A stretch of DNA of 64,000 bases from Lachnospiraceae bacterium (GCA_029067085.1 JAIEFE010000019.1:124001-188000); one strand, 5' to 3'. Positions 16,989-25,462 are shown, counted from the stretch's first letter. The notes: generated by a model not told the origin, from the sequence alone. Numbers and translations: made by a program.

Positions 16989-17003
16989 GTAAGAATTTCT
17001 TAC
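16989..17003 (-). promoter_or_regulatory. Palindromic operator in the PIN/AbrB promoter
   Basis: GTAAGAA-T-TTCTTAC is a perfect inverted repeat 19 bp before the antitoxin start and beside a TATTAT -10-like box on the minus strand. It fits the autoregulatory operator expected for an AbrB-type antitoxin. Confidence 0.6.
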
Positions 17004-17105
17004 TTATAATATGACATAAAGCAATATTTTATGCAAGGGAAATTTAGGTTCGTCACTTGACAATATAGCTAAGATATAATAAGTTTTGGAAGTAATAGCA
17101 GAATT

Positions 17106-17458
17106 ATGAATACAGGACAGGGAACAAAAATGAAAGGTATAGTAATAGATAGGGGAGAAAAATATTTTACCAATTTAAAAAAAATATTTTTGTCAATTAA
17201 TAAGCAGGAGTATGCTTTTATTTCAATAAAATTTAAATAGAAGGCGAATTTAAATTTTACCCATATCTTGTGAGAGTGCCCGTAGAAATGAGAGCCTTTC
17301 AACAATCATCGGCACCAATCATATTTCTGTTACATATTGTTAACGGTATTATTGATGAGTTAGAGATTCTTACGGCAGATTCGGCGCAAATAGACACAGA
17401 TAATATAGAATTAGAAAGAGTCGAATATGAAATAAATCAAGAAGTATATATTCCATGA
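17106..17458 (+). pseudogene. Broken immunity-like gene (two fragments in different frames)
   Basis: Fragment 1 (17106-17240) encodes MNTGQGTKMKGIVIDRGEKYF and ends at TAG after 44 codons. Fragment 2, in another frame, is open from 17237 to the stop at 17458 and encodes EGEFKFYPYLVRVPVEMRAF then QQSSAPIIFLLHIVNGIIDELEILTADSAQID. Fragment 2 looks like the C-terminal half of a real small protein without a convincing start. The juxtaposition suggests two different small genes fused by deletion, or one frameshifted gene. I do not recognise a named family with confidence. Confidence 0.45.
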
Positions 17459-17545
17459 AGTAAGATGTATAAAACAGAATTTAATAGATAGTCGAAAGTG
17501 ATGATGAGGAGGAACTAAGCTCTCCGAGGTAAGAAAAGGAAAAAC

Positions 17546-18940
17546 ATGAAGATAAAAAAATACGGATATGCCTTTCTGATAATCTTCCTGATCGTATTTA
17601 CCATCTTTCTATCTGTGAAGCATGAACAGAAAAGACTGTCAGAAAAAATGGCGTTACAGGAAGAAAAAGCATCAGAAGAGATGGCAGGACAGTCAGAAAA
17701 GAAGACGGTCCATACCGAGTCAGCTGCATTAATCTGGCAGGAGGAATTTGAAAGTGTAAAGGAAGACGAAACGATTGAAGAAAAGATAATGGAAAATGAC
17801 AAATATTTCAGGATCTTTGATGCAGGAGAAGGGAAGTATTCTTATATAATCTATAATACAGACGGCAAGGAGGTAAATAGCGGAGTAAGTTATCGTATAG
17901 AGCCGAGAATACATTATATTGATCAGGAGACCATTGAAATTCATATCAGTGCAGGAACCGGAATTTTCTATTGTGTTTACTATGATATTGTTAATGACAG
18001 ATTTTCTGAGTGGTATGAGAGCCCTGTAGCAGCCAAATATCATAGAGTGGCATTTCTGGATTATGGGGGCGGGGAAAGGTCTTTGGTTGTTAATGATATG
18101 TTTGATGAGGGGAGATGTTATCAGGAATATTTTCCGGATTTTGCGGAAGCAGTATTTCCTGTTGTTTCTGCCGTGTTTATTGATGAAGATACATTGTTTA
18201 TTACATACATGTCAGGTGAGTTTTATGAAGAAAAAACAAAACTATTATTTTATGGTGATGGTGAAAAAGAAGACAAAACGATTGACGAAGCAATCATAGC
18301 AAGTGATAAATATTTTAGGATCATTGATGCAGGAGAGGAAAAATATTTTTATACAATCTATAATGCAGATGGAAAGGAGGTAAAAAACGAATCAAGTGAT
18401 CGAGAGGCCCCTTGGATACATTATATTGATCGGGAAACTATTGAGATACGCATCAGTGCAGGACTTGGGACGTTTTATAGTGTTTACTATGATATCGTTA
18501 ATGACAGATTTTCTGAACAATATGAAAGTCCCGAGGCGGCAAAGTATCATAGAGTAGCGTTCTTGGTTGGTAAGGATGGGAAAAAGTATTTAATCATTAA
18601 GGACATGTTTGATGAAAGAAACTGCTATCAGGAATTCCCTTTGGATTTTACGGAATCGGTAGTTCCTATTGTGTATGCTGCGTTTACAGACGAGGATACA
18701 TTGATCCTTACTTATAGGACAAGCGATTTTAATGAAGAAAAAACAAAAGTATTATTTTGGGGCGAAAGTGACGAGAAAGAAATCCCGGCTATTGGCGAAG
18801 TGGAAGTGAAGTACTACAAAGATTTGTGGAGGGCGGGAATAGAATTTGAGCTGCTGCTGAAAGAAAAAGATACGAGAGAATATCCTTATCTATATTATTA
18901 TGATGATCTGGATGGAGACGGTAAGCCGGATAGAGAATAA
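17546..18940 (+). CDS. Membrane-anchored protein with two ~165-aa tandem repeats (paralogue 1)
   Basis: A 464-aa protein with one N-terminal transmembrane helix (about residues 7-23, AFLIIFLIVFTIFLS) and a short basic cytoplasmic start, so the bulk is outside the cell. A charged linker is followed by two similar repeats beginning KYFRIFDAGEGKYSY at residue 85 and KYFRIIDAGEEKYFY at residue 254; both contain HYID-ETIEI-ISAG and YYDIVNDRFSE. The C terminus has an EF-hand-like DDLDGDGKPD. The stop at 18938 may be a frameshift: the +1 frame continues with AVPRKTLEEVFGDLLTENTK to 19004, resembling the ends of its paralogues. Function unknown. Confidence 0.8.
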   Translation: MKIKKYGYAFLIIFLIVFTIFLSVKHEQKRLSEKMALQEEKASEEMAGQSEKKTVHTESAALIWQEEFESVKEDETIEEKIMENDKYFRIFDAGEGKYSYIIYNTDGKEVNSGVSYRIEPRIHYIDQETIEIHISAGTGIFYCVYYDIVNDRFSEWYESPVAAKYHRVAFLDYGGGERSLVVNDMFDEGRCYQEYFPDFAEAVFPVVSAVFIDEDTLFITYMSGEFYEEKTKLLFYGDGEKEDKTIDEAIIASDKYFRIIDAGEEKYFYTIYNADGKEVKNESSDREAPWIHYIDRETIEIRISAGLGTFYSVYYDIVNDRFSEQYESPEAAKYHRVAFLVGKDGKKYLIIKDMFDERNCYQEFPLDFTESVVPIVYAAFTDEDTLILTYRTSDFNEEKTKVLFWGESDEKEIPAIGEVEVKYYKDLWRAGIEFELLLKEKDTREYPYLYYYDDLDGDGKPDRE

Positions 18941-19031
18941 TGCTGTTCCGCGAAAAACACTGGAAGAAGTTTTCGGAGACTTATTGACAGAGAATACGAA
19001 ATAAGGCGCTTAAAGTGAGAGAAGGAACAAT

Positions 19032-20801
19032 ATGAAGAGAAAGAAATACGGATTCGCTTTATTGATGATATGCCTGATCATATGTACCATCTTGCTGTCT
19101 GTGAAGCACGAACAGAAAAGACGGGAAAAAATGGCATTGCAGGAAGAGGAGCCGTCAGAAGAAATGCCAGTACAAGCAGAGGAAGAGACGGTAACTGGCG
19201 AATCAGAAACCATGATCGAACAGGAGGAAGCTGAAAGCGAGAAAAAAGAAATCTTATATGAGCATACTTTGTCGGGCCATATGTGGATGTATTATGAAGC
19301 GGAAGAAATTCCTTTTGTAGATGATGAAACCTTTGCACTGATCCGAGAAGCCTATGGGGAGGTGGAGTATTCTGCAGAATTCGAGAAAGGAAACCCGGAG
19401 GTGTATGAAGAATATAAACTGAAATTCTGGCGTCTGCTCCAAAATGAGATTCCTTTTATGGACAGGAAAACGGGCAAAGAAATATATATAAAAAGCTCGT
19501 ATAATTCGAGAGGAAAAACTATGGTGAGTGATATTAAAAGTTGTCCATACTATTTTTTTGACATGAATGGAGACGGTTCGCCGGAGATGTGTATAGATAA
19601 TTCTGGACAAATATCGGTCTTTGCATATGATCCTGATACGGATCAATGTATACTGTGGACATGGATTAATGGGATGGATATAGTTGGGACTTGTAAGGGT
19701 ATGTGGAATCCGGACTATGCTATCGATATATATGAATTTTTTCAGCTGGATCAGGAAGGAGACTTGGAACTAAACACCCTGCTCTGGGCAGAGTACGCAG
19801 ACCTTTGTCGTTATGATATTAACATGGTGATGTTTCCCAATTATGCTGACAGTGAAAAAAGATGGGAGATCACAGAGGAAATGAAGCAGCAGGGCGTTTT
19901 TGAGGAAAGCAGCGAACAATGGTTCTTCAGAATCACGGACGAACAATTTGAGGAACTGGCAAAACCATATAAGGAGGCACTCGAACAAGCGAGAAAAGGA
20001 AGATGGGAGGAAAGATATACTTATGAGGAACTGTTTGGAGAGTATGAAACAACTGCTTCGGATTCCGTAGAGTATGTTGATGATGAGTTGTATGCTGAAA
20101 TAAAGGAAATCTATGAAAGCATTGACTTTACTGCTTCCTTTGACTCGGGCGATGTTACGAAATATGGTCTGTATAAGGAAAAGTTTAAAGAGTTTATGGA
20201 CGGAGAAAGAACCGTCCGGTTTAAGGAGACAGGAGAAGAACAGTATATTTATGAGATGGCAGAATTCCGGATGGATTTTGAACCTGGGGAATATGATGCA
20301 GGTAAGTATTGTTATTACTTTTTTGATATCAATGGAGATGAAGATCCCGAGTTATGTGTCACGAATAAGGCAAGATTTGTTTATGCTTTTCAGTACAATG
20401 AGGAGCAGGATCAAATTGTATTGTGGAAAGAATATATATCCAGCACTGTATTTTTAATGGGAACCCAGAAGCTGGCATTCGGGGGATGGTCAGGAGAGGG
20501 GATGATCCGTGAAGATGAAAATGGTGATCGTGTCTTTTTTGTATTATTTAAGGTAGAAGGGGGAAGACGCTATCAAAACGACATAGAGGAATATGGATAT
20601 CTGGTATCCTTGCCGGAATATATACCTTTGCGGGATGATATGAAAGAACAGGGTTTCTATGATAAAACAGATGAAAGATATTTTTTCAGGGTAACCGAGG
20701 AACAATTCGAGGAGCTGACAAAAGATTATTACGATGCGAGAAAGGCTATGCATGCAGCTCTGGATGAGGTGACGTATACTTATACAGAGTTATTTGACTG
20801 A
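19032..20801 (+). CDS. Membrane-anchored protein with duplicated EF-hand-like domain (paralogue 2)
   Basis: A 589-aa protein. Its first ~70 residues closely match paralogue 1 (KKYGFALLMICLIICTILLS, then VKHEQKRREKMALQEEE), but the exported part differs. It consists of two ~245-aa copies starting at residues 96 (VDDETFALIREAYG) and 349 (VDDELYAEIKEIYE). Each copy has a calcium-loop-like YYFFDMNGDGSPEMCI or YYFFDINGDEDPELCV motif, a WFFRITDEQFEELAK-type segment, and an ending YTYEELFGEYE or YTYTELFD. It starts 92 bp after paralogue 1 with GAAGGA upstream. Function unknown. Confidence 0.8.
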   Translation: MKRKKYGFALLMICLIICTILLSVKHEQKRREKMALQEEEPSEEMPVQAEEETVTGESETMIEQEEAESEKKEILYEHTLSGHMWMYYEAEEIPFVDDETFALIREAYGEVEYSAEFEKGNPEVYEEYKLKFWRLLQNEIPFMDRKTGKEIYIKSSYNSRGKTMVSDIKSCPYYFFDMNGDGSPEMCIDNSGQISVFAYDPDTDQCILWTWINGMDIVGTCKGMWNPDYAIDIYEFFQLDQEGDLELNTLLWAEYADLCRYDINMVMFPNYADSEKRWEITEEMKQQGVFEESSEQWFFRITDEQFEELAKPYKEALEQARKGRWEERYTYEELFGEYETTASDSVEYVDDELYAEIKEIYESIDFTASFDSGDVTKYGLYKEKFKEFMDGERTVRFKETGEEQYIYEMAEFRMDFEPGEYDAGKYCYYFFDINGDEDPELCVTNKARFVYAFQYNEEQDQIVLWKEYISSTVFLMGTQKLAFGGWSGEGMIREDENGDRVFFVLFKVEGGRRYQNDIEEYGYLVSLPEYIPLRDDMKEQGFYDKTDERYFFRVTEEQFEELTKDYYDARKAMHAALDEVTYTYTELFD

Positions 20802-20836
20802 TTTGAATTGATGACCATCCGATAAGGTAAAAACAT

Positions 20837-21799
20837 ATGAAAAAGACATTATTTGGCAAGAGATTATTTTACATCATTCTGCTTTTGAGTGGGATATTTT
20901 TGTTGTCATGCAAACTTCTGTATGAAATGGAAAAAACGGCTCTGGATTCTGAACAGGCTGATAAATTTTCAGCAAACGAGACATCTAACAGTGAAGTAGT
21001 GATTCCAGACGATGTGCAAAATGGGTCAGAATATGTCGAAAGCGAATCAGAAGCCGTTGCAGAGGAAAGGGAATTGACGCAGGAAGAAATCGTAGAAGAG
21101 ATTATTTCCGAACAGGTTTGTAAAAGACTGCGGGAAGTCGATTTCACAATAAAAGAATATCCGATCGATACAGAAGTATATACGGAGGAGATGGATAGAG
21201 AATATAAAGAAGTTTTTTTACAGGTCTTGTTAAATCAGATACCGGTACAATATGAAGATGGAGAAGAAAATTATTTTGAAGAAATTAGCCCATACCTGAG
21301 GGATAACAGTGATCAGAATTATATCAAAATATTAAAAAAGGCATATGAATATTATTACTTTGATTTTGATGGAGATGGTCTCCCAGAGTTGGTCATAGAA
21401 TCACGAGGAAGAGATGTACATTTTGGAGGGTCACGTATATGGAAGTATGATGCTGATAGTAAAAGAGTATATAATATCGGTGAGTATCGTTGGACTGGGT
21501 GGAAACCATTAGGCTCTGGTAAATTATATTATAAAGACCAGTCAAGTGCGGGGATGATTAAATATGGGTATCAGGAAATAAATTCGCTAGGTGATATAGT
21601 CAGAGAAGTAGATTTTTTTCTTATGTTTCAAGGATTATTGAATACAGAATGGTATACAATTTCGGTTGATGAATTCGAAGATGTGGAGATCGATAAAGAA
21701 AGTGGATATGAGATACTGCATGATTTTTTTGAGGCGATAGACAATGCGGTTACAGGTATCACATTCGATGAGCTTTTCAGTGATATTGAGCACCCGTAA
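20837..21799 (+). CDS. Lipoprotein with a single copy of the EF-hand-like domain (paralogue 3)
   Basis: A 320-aa protein with a lipoprotein-type signal: basic MKKTLFGKR, a hydrophobic core, and the lipobox-like LLSC near residue 25. The exported part has one copy of the domain duplicated in paralogue 2: a TEEMDREYKEVFLQVLLNQIPV segment, YYYFDFDGDGLPELVIES (calcium-loop-like), and the ending TGITFDELFSDIEHP. It lies 35 bp after paralogue 2, so the three genes probably form one transcript. Function unknown. Confidence 0.78.
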   Translation: MKKTLFGKRLFYIILLLSGIFLLSCKLLYEMEKTALDSEQADKFSANETSNSEVVIPDDVQNGSEYVESESEAVAEERELTQEEIVEEIISEQVCKRLREVDFTIKEYPIDTEVYTEEMDREYKEVFLQVLLNQIPVQYEDGEENYFEEISPYLRDNSDQNYIKILKKAYEYYYFDFDGDGLPELVIESRGRDVHFGGSRIWKYDADSKRVYNIGEYRWTGWKPLGSGKLYYKDQSSAGMIKYGYQEINSLGDIVREVDFFLMFQGLLNTEWYTISVDEFEDVEIDKESGYEILHDFFEAIDNAVTGITFDELFSDIEHP

Positions 21800-21947
21800 A
21801 TATTTAAGACAAAAAATACGGATATACCCTCGGGACACAGTTTTGCTGATGGTAAAAGTCGTACCGGCAGACTACAAAAGGATGTAGGAGTAAATGTCGG
21901 GACAAAAAGTCCGGGTTTTTCCTTTTCACATGTTATGGAGGGCAAAA

Positions 21948-22352
21948 GTGAATACTTGTTATACATATTTTTTGATCCGGGGCGAGTTCGATCCTGATGT
22001 TATTACAAAAATGCTGAAATTACAGCCGGATTCAAGCTGGAAAATCGGAACAGAAAGAAAAAACGGTCGGGGCATATATCCATGTTCAGCATGGTCTTTC
22101 GGTCGATGCGATCAGTATGACGTTATTACTGAAAATCAGATTAAAAAAACGATTGCTCCTCTCAAGGATAAAATTCCGATTCTTAATCTTATTCGCAAAA
22201 AGTATGATGCCACTTTTACCATTGAGGTTGTTCCGGAAATTTATCCGGACCAATCTACGCCCGCACTCGGTCCTGATTTGGAAATTATAGATTTTTGCCA
22301 TGCCGTGAGAGCTGAAATAGATATTGACTTGTATGTATGCCCATCAGAATAA
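21948..22352 (+). CDS. DUF4279 domain protein
   Basis: A 134-aa soluble protein starting at GTG, placed 7 nt after GGAGG; an in-frame upstream ATG lacks a ribosome site. The pattern YTYFLIRG-EFDPDVITKMLKLQPDSSWKIGTERK, then SAWSFG, matches DUF4279, whose members carry the FDPDEIT-LGL-P-x-x-x-x-KG layout. DUF4279 genes are often seen in polymorphic-toxin immunity clusters, so an immunity role is plausible but not shown. It follows the three anchored paralogues. Confidence 0.72.
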   Translation: MNTCYTYFLIRGEFDPDVITKMLKLQPDSSWKIGTERKNGRGIYPCSAWSFGRCDQYDVITENQIKKTIAPLKDKIPILNLIRKKYDATFTIEVVPEIYPDQSTPALGPDLEIIDFCHAVRAEIDIDLYVCPSE

Positions 22353-22472
22353 TCTAAGGATGATTAGTCGTATGTTATCTCATATTTTTAATTTCTTCTG
22401 CAAAAGTGAATTTCTTCGACTGTTTTGAGCCTCCTGGCGGGAAAGAGGTTCATTTGTATCATAATTTGTGTC

Positions 22473-22508
22473 CTTTTTCAGTCGAAGCGACAGGATTTGA
22501 AGTTGCGA
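22473..22508. repeat. Partial copy of the tRNA-Pro 3' end (att-like)
   Basis: An exact 20-nt match (22482-22501) to 23064-23083, which is the 3' end and T-arm of tRNA-Pro, with further matches on each side (8 of 8 before one mismatch, then 5 of 5 after two). Orientation is the same. This is the footprint left by site-specific integration into a tRNA 3' end. Confidence 0.8.
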
Positions 22509-22596
22509 GAAAGGTATTTATCTATATATTCATATTATATACAAAGAAGAATTCTAATAAGTAAGGGAATGTTGTAAAGCATTGTAAAGTGTTTGC

Positions 22597-22624
22597 TTGA
22601 CATAAATTATAGTTATGGTAGAAT
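22597..22624 (+). promoter_or_regulatory. Promoter of the relB-like gene
   Basis: TTGACA (22597-22602), 16-bp spacer, TAGAAT (22619-22624), 27 bp before the gene. Two TTGTAAAG-type direct repeats (22571-22589) lie just upstream and may be operator half-sites. Confidence 0.7.
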
Positions 22625-22650
22625 AATAAGTAGTGAAAGGTGGTGAAAAT

Positions 22651-22920
22651 ATGGCACAGACTACTATGGTAAATTTTCGCATGGATACAGAAGCAAAAAA
22701 AGAGGTTGAAGAAATTTGTTCAAAAATGGGCTTAACTATGACATCAGCAATTAATGTATTTTTAAGTAAGGTGAGAATGGAACGCCGCATACCTTTTGAA
22801 ATTACAGCAGAGGCAGACCCATTTTATTCTGAAAGCAATATCAGGCATTTAGAGCGTATTATGTCTGATATCGAAGCTGGAAAAGCACATTTTGCGGAAC
22901 ATGAATTAATAGAAGATTAG
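22651..22920 (+). CDS. RelB/DinJ-family antitoxin, orphan
   Basis: An 89-aa protein. The N-terminal ribbon-helix-helix is TTMVNFRMDTEAKKEVEEICSKMGLTMTSAINVFLSKVRMERRIPFEI, the classic DinJ/RelB pattern; the helical tail SNIRHLERIMSDIEAGKAHFAEHELIED would wrap a toxin. The ATG follows AAGGTGG; an in-frame GTG at 22633 overlaps it. Normally a RelE/YafQ toxin gene follows, but the 144 bp up to tRNA-Pro hold no toxin. It therefore appears as a solitary antitoxin, possibly the residue of a larger integrated element. Confidence 0.88.
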   Translation: MAQTTMVNFRMDTEAKKEVEEICSKMGLTMTSAINVFLSKVRMERRIPFEITAEADPFYSESNIRHLERIMSDIEAGKAHFAEHELIED

Positions 22921-23010
22921 GGAGACAATACAGCTTTTATTCTTTCCTGCAAGGGACATTATGATAATAAATAAAATGTTAGAAATGTGCTAGACAGTAT
23001 GATATTATAT

Positions 23011-23050
23011 GAAAAAAGAAAACACCGAACCTTCAACAAGTCCGGTGTTT
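23011..23050 (-). terminator. Terminator of tRNA-Pro
   Basis: AAACACCG pairs with CGGTGTTT (23020-23027 and 23043-23050), followed on the minus strand by TTTTCTTTTTTC. It lies 14 bp beyond the tRNA 3' end. Confidence 0.8.
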
Positions 23051-23064
23051 CTCTCTTTTTCAAT

Positions 23065-23137
23065 CGAAGCGACAGGATTTGAACCTGCGACCTCTGCGTC
23101 CCGAACGCAGCGCTCTACCAAACTGAGCCACGCTTCG
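23065..23137 (-). tRNA. tRNA-Pro (anticodon CGG)
   Basis: A 73-nt cloverleaf on the minus strand. The acceptor stem CGAAGCG pairs with CGCTTCG, the anticodon loop TTCGGGA gives CGG (reads CCG), and the T arm GCAGG-TTCAAAT-CCTGT is standard except for one wobble pair. CCA is not encoded. Its 3' segment is duplicated at 22482-22501. Confidence 0.96.
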
Positions 23138-23154
23138 AATTATGAACAATTATG

Positions 23155-23184
23155 ATAATACAACATTATTATGGGTATTGTCAA
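23155..23184 (-). promoter_or_regulatory. Promoter of tRNA-Pro
   Basis: On the minus strand TTGACA (23179-23184), an 18-bp spacer and TATTAT (23155-23160) precede the tRNA by 17 bp. Confidence 0.7.
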
Positions 23185-23215
23185 TGTTTCTAAGCGAATA
23201 ATTTTTCATCCGTAT

Positions 23216-24421
23216 TCAGGCTCTTAACGTAACGATCATTTCTGTATCATCTAAAAGACTTACATCAACATTCCTGTTTTCGGCACTTATCCGGTAATCA
23301 CCCTTAAAGGCATGTACTTCAGCCCAGCCGTCGTCATCGGTTTTCACCGCTGCATCTGTCCACCATTCCTGCTTTACAAGTTTCTTAAGCATCTCATACG
23401 AGGGCTTGCGCGAGTTATCCTCTCTTATAAATCCGCTTGGTGCTTTAAGCCATGCCCCATCCCTGTAATCCCACGTTGTTATCGCAGCAACGAGCGGGTT
23501 TGAAAACAGTATCCTGTACATCTCTTCGATCTGGCGAGCCTGCCTTTCTTCACCCTCCGGGGTTGTAGGCCAGCTATCCACCTGCCAGTCATTAAGATCC
23601 ACGATATGTGACGGCATGATCTCACCTGAGATAAGGGTATTTTCGGTAAAGTGGATCGGAAGTCCGAAATGTGAAAATCTCTCCAGTACCTCTTCTAGCC
23701 TTTCCCTTCCCCAATATCCCTGATGCTGATGTGATTGGATACCTATGGCGCTTATCGGAACTCCGGCATTAAGACAGCCATCTATGAGTATCTCATAGTT
23801 TATGGATGTATTAAAGTCATTGAGCAGGAGCACCGCATCCGGATTACTCTCATGAGCCCTTTCAAAGACCTCTTTTATCAGACCAATCCGCCCTTTTTCC
23901 TTACATATCCTGGTCACGGCATTGTCATACCTGTCGAATATCGGCATGATAACGACCTCATTGATGACGTCCCACATGTCGATAACACCTTTAAAACCGG
24001 TAACTTCCCGGTCAATCCTCTCAAGCTGTTTCTTCATGATTGTCTGATTGTCATATTTCATAAGCCAGTCGGCACATACGGTGTGCCAGCACAAGGGATG
24101 TCCTTTCACCTTTACTCCCTTATCTTTAAGATACAGCGCTGTTTTCATAAGTAAGTCTTTATTTGGCTTACCCTCTTCGGGCTCATAGTTTCCCCAATAA
24201 AAAGGGAGCGTGGCATAATTGAATACCTCAAGCCAGCTGTCTGTCAGTTGCTGATACGCATCCTCACCTTTTAATACATATGGGATAAAATCAAAGCCGC
24301 CGCATCCGAACAGAAATGCGTGATTTACCTGTTTGATCCTTATTTCACGATTCGGCAATGGGTTTCCGTGTTCATCTGTAAACCGTATCCGTTTATTGAC
24401 TTTTCTGTGTGTTGTTTCCAT
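23216..24421 (-). CDS. Endo-1,4-beta-xylanase, GH10 family
   Basis: A 401-aa TIM-barrel enzyme cleaving internal xylan bonds. After ~50 N-terminal residues the GH10 core shows FYWGNYEPEEGK, KGHPLCWHT, the acid/base WDVINEV (E155), GIQSHQHQGYWG, and the nucleophile in HFTEN (E260), ending with ITTWDYRDGAWL. There is no signal peptide, so it probably works inside the cell on imported xylo-oligosaccharides. A small beta-rich C-terminal domain (HAFKGDYRISAENRN) follows. AAGGAGGAGC precedes the ATG. Confidence 0.93.
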   Translation of the reverse strand: METTHRKVNKRIRFTDEHGNPLPNREIRIKQVNHAFLFGCGGFDFIPYVLKGEDAYQQLTDSWLEVFNYATLPFYWGNYEPEEGKPNKDLLMKTALYLKDKGVKVKGHPLCWHTVCADWLMKYDNQTIMKKQLERIDREVTGFKGVIDMWDVINEVVIMPIFDRYDNAVTRICKEKGRIGLIKEVFERAHESNPDAVLLLNDFNTSINYEILIDGCLNAGVPISAIGIQSHQHQGYWGRERLEEVLERFSHFGLPIHFTENTLISGEIMPSHIVDLNDWQVDSWPTTPEGEERQARQIEEMYRILFSNPLVAAITTWDYRDGAWLKAPSGFIREDNSRKPSYEMLKKLVKQEWWTDAAVKTDDDGWAEVHAFKGDYRISAENRNVDVSLLDDTEMIVTLRA

Positions 24422-24586
24422 ATAAGCTCCTCCTTATTCCAAGCCGGACATTCTATATTTTGTTTATTTTAACAGTAACACATATGGGATTCCGATATCA
24501 ATGATTTGCAGGGAGACTTGGAGATTTATTCTATTTTTGTGCATAAAAATCCTTCTTTTCATTACGGCATTGTGATATAGTTGTCG

Positions 24587-25462
24587 TCAATGAGGCTGCT
24601 TTTTGTTCAGCCTGAACTGCTTCGGAGTAAGGCCTATGTGTTTTTTAAAGCAGCGGATAAAGTGGCTGCTGTCAGAAAAGCCTGTCTGCAGGCTGATAAA
24701 CGCGAGATCATGATCGGTAAAAAGCAGGTATTCCTGAGCTTTGAATATCCTCATGAGCTCAATGTATTCCTTACAGCTCATGCCGTACTGCTCCCGGAAT
24801 TTCGCTGCGAAGCCCGAATAGCTCATATGACATTTTTCGGCAATATCGGCAACACGGATATTTTCCTCAAGCCGGCTGTCGATATATTCCGCGATGTTCT
24901 CTATGCCATAGATCTCTGTCGAGCTGATAGGACAGTTGTTTATATCCAGCCCTATGGATATCCAATGTCTGACGATGCCGAGGATGAGCTTGTAGATGTG
25001 CGTTCGAAGCATAATATCTCTTCCGTACAGGTATTGCCCGGTTTCCCTTATACAGTCGGAAAAAATCTCACGGCTGTGCAGCATCTCGGCCTGCTCGGCA
25101 TTAAAATGTATCTGCATTTTCTCTGAGCGGGCATATCGGAGGATCGCTATCACAGACGGCACATAAGAAGACGTGTTCTGAAATTTCGTGGAATCGAATT
25201 TGATCCCGGCAAAAAGAATAGGTGAACCGTCCGTTGAATAGATGGAATGAACTGACGATGGATAGAAAATGATCAGCTCCCCCTCTGAAACAATATAGGT
25301 TTTTTCGTCGCAGGTGATCTCGGCCCTGCCTTTTAGGAGATAAATAAATTCGGTAAAATAGTGCCAATGCTGCTTCACGGGAAAATCCTGCTTTTCCGTA
25401 TCAAAGATGAACGTTTCAATGGGAGAGTCAAGGCTGTCCTGTTTTTCAAAAAGCGAACTCAT
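24587..25462 (-). CDS. AraC-family transcriptional regulator
   Basis: A 291-aa regulator with an N-terminal cupin (FPVKQHWHYFTEFIYLLKGRAEITCDEKTY, histidines suited to sugar or metal sensing) and a C-terminal double HTH: NIRVADIAEKCHMSYSGFAAKFREQYGMSCKEYIELMR and FISLQTGFSDSSHFIRCFKKHIGLTPKQFR. It lies 165 bp upstream of the GH10 gene on the same strand and divergent from the MATE gene, so it may control either. AAAGGA ahead of ATG 25462 fixes the start. Confidence 0.9.
   Translation of the reverse strand: MSSLFEKQDSLDSPIETFIFDTEKQDFPVKQHWHYFTEFIYLLKGRAEITCDEKTYIVSEGELIIFYPSSVHSIYSTDGSPILFAGIKFDSTKFQNTSSYVPSVIAILRYARSEKMQIHFNAEQAEMLHSREIFSDCIRETGQYLYGRDIMLRTHIYKLILGIVRHWISIGLDINNCPISSTEIYGIENIAEYIDSRLEENIRVADIAEKCHMSYSGFAAKFREQYGMSCKEYIELMRIFKAQEYLLFTDHDLAFISLQTGFSDSSHFIRCFKKHIGLTPKQFRLNKKQPH

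Noticed and set aside
17055-17085. TTGACA-like promoter before the broken immunity-like gene
   Set aside because: The nearest TATAAT-like box is only 12 bp away, too close for a sigma-A promoter.
22395-22510. Second tRNA gene near 22.48 kb
   Set aside because: Only the 3' T-arm and acceptor part are present; the anticodon and D arms are missing, so it is a partial duplicate.
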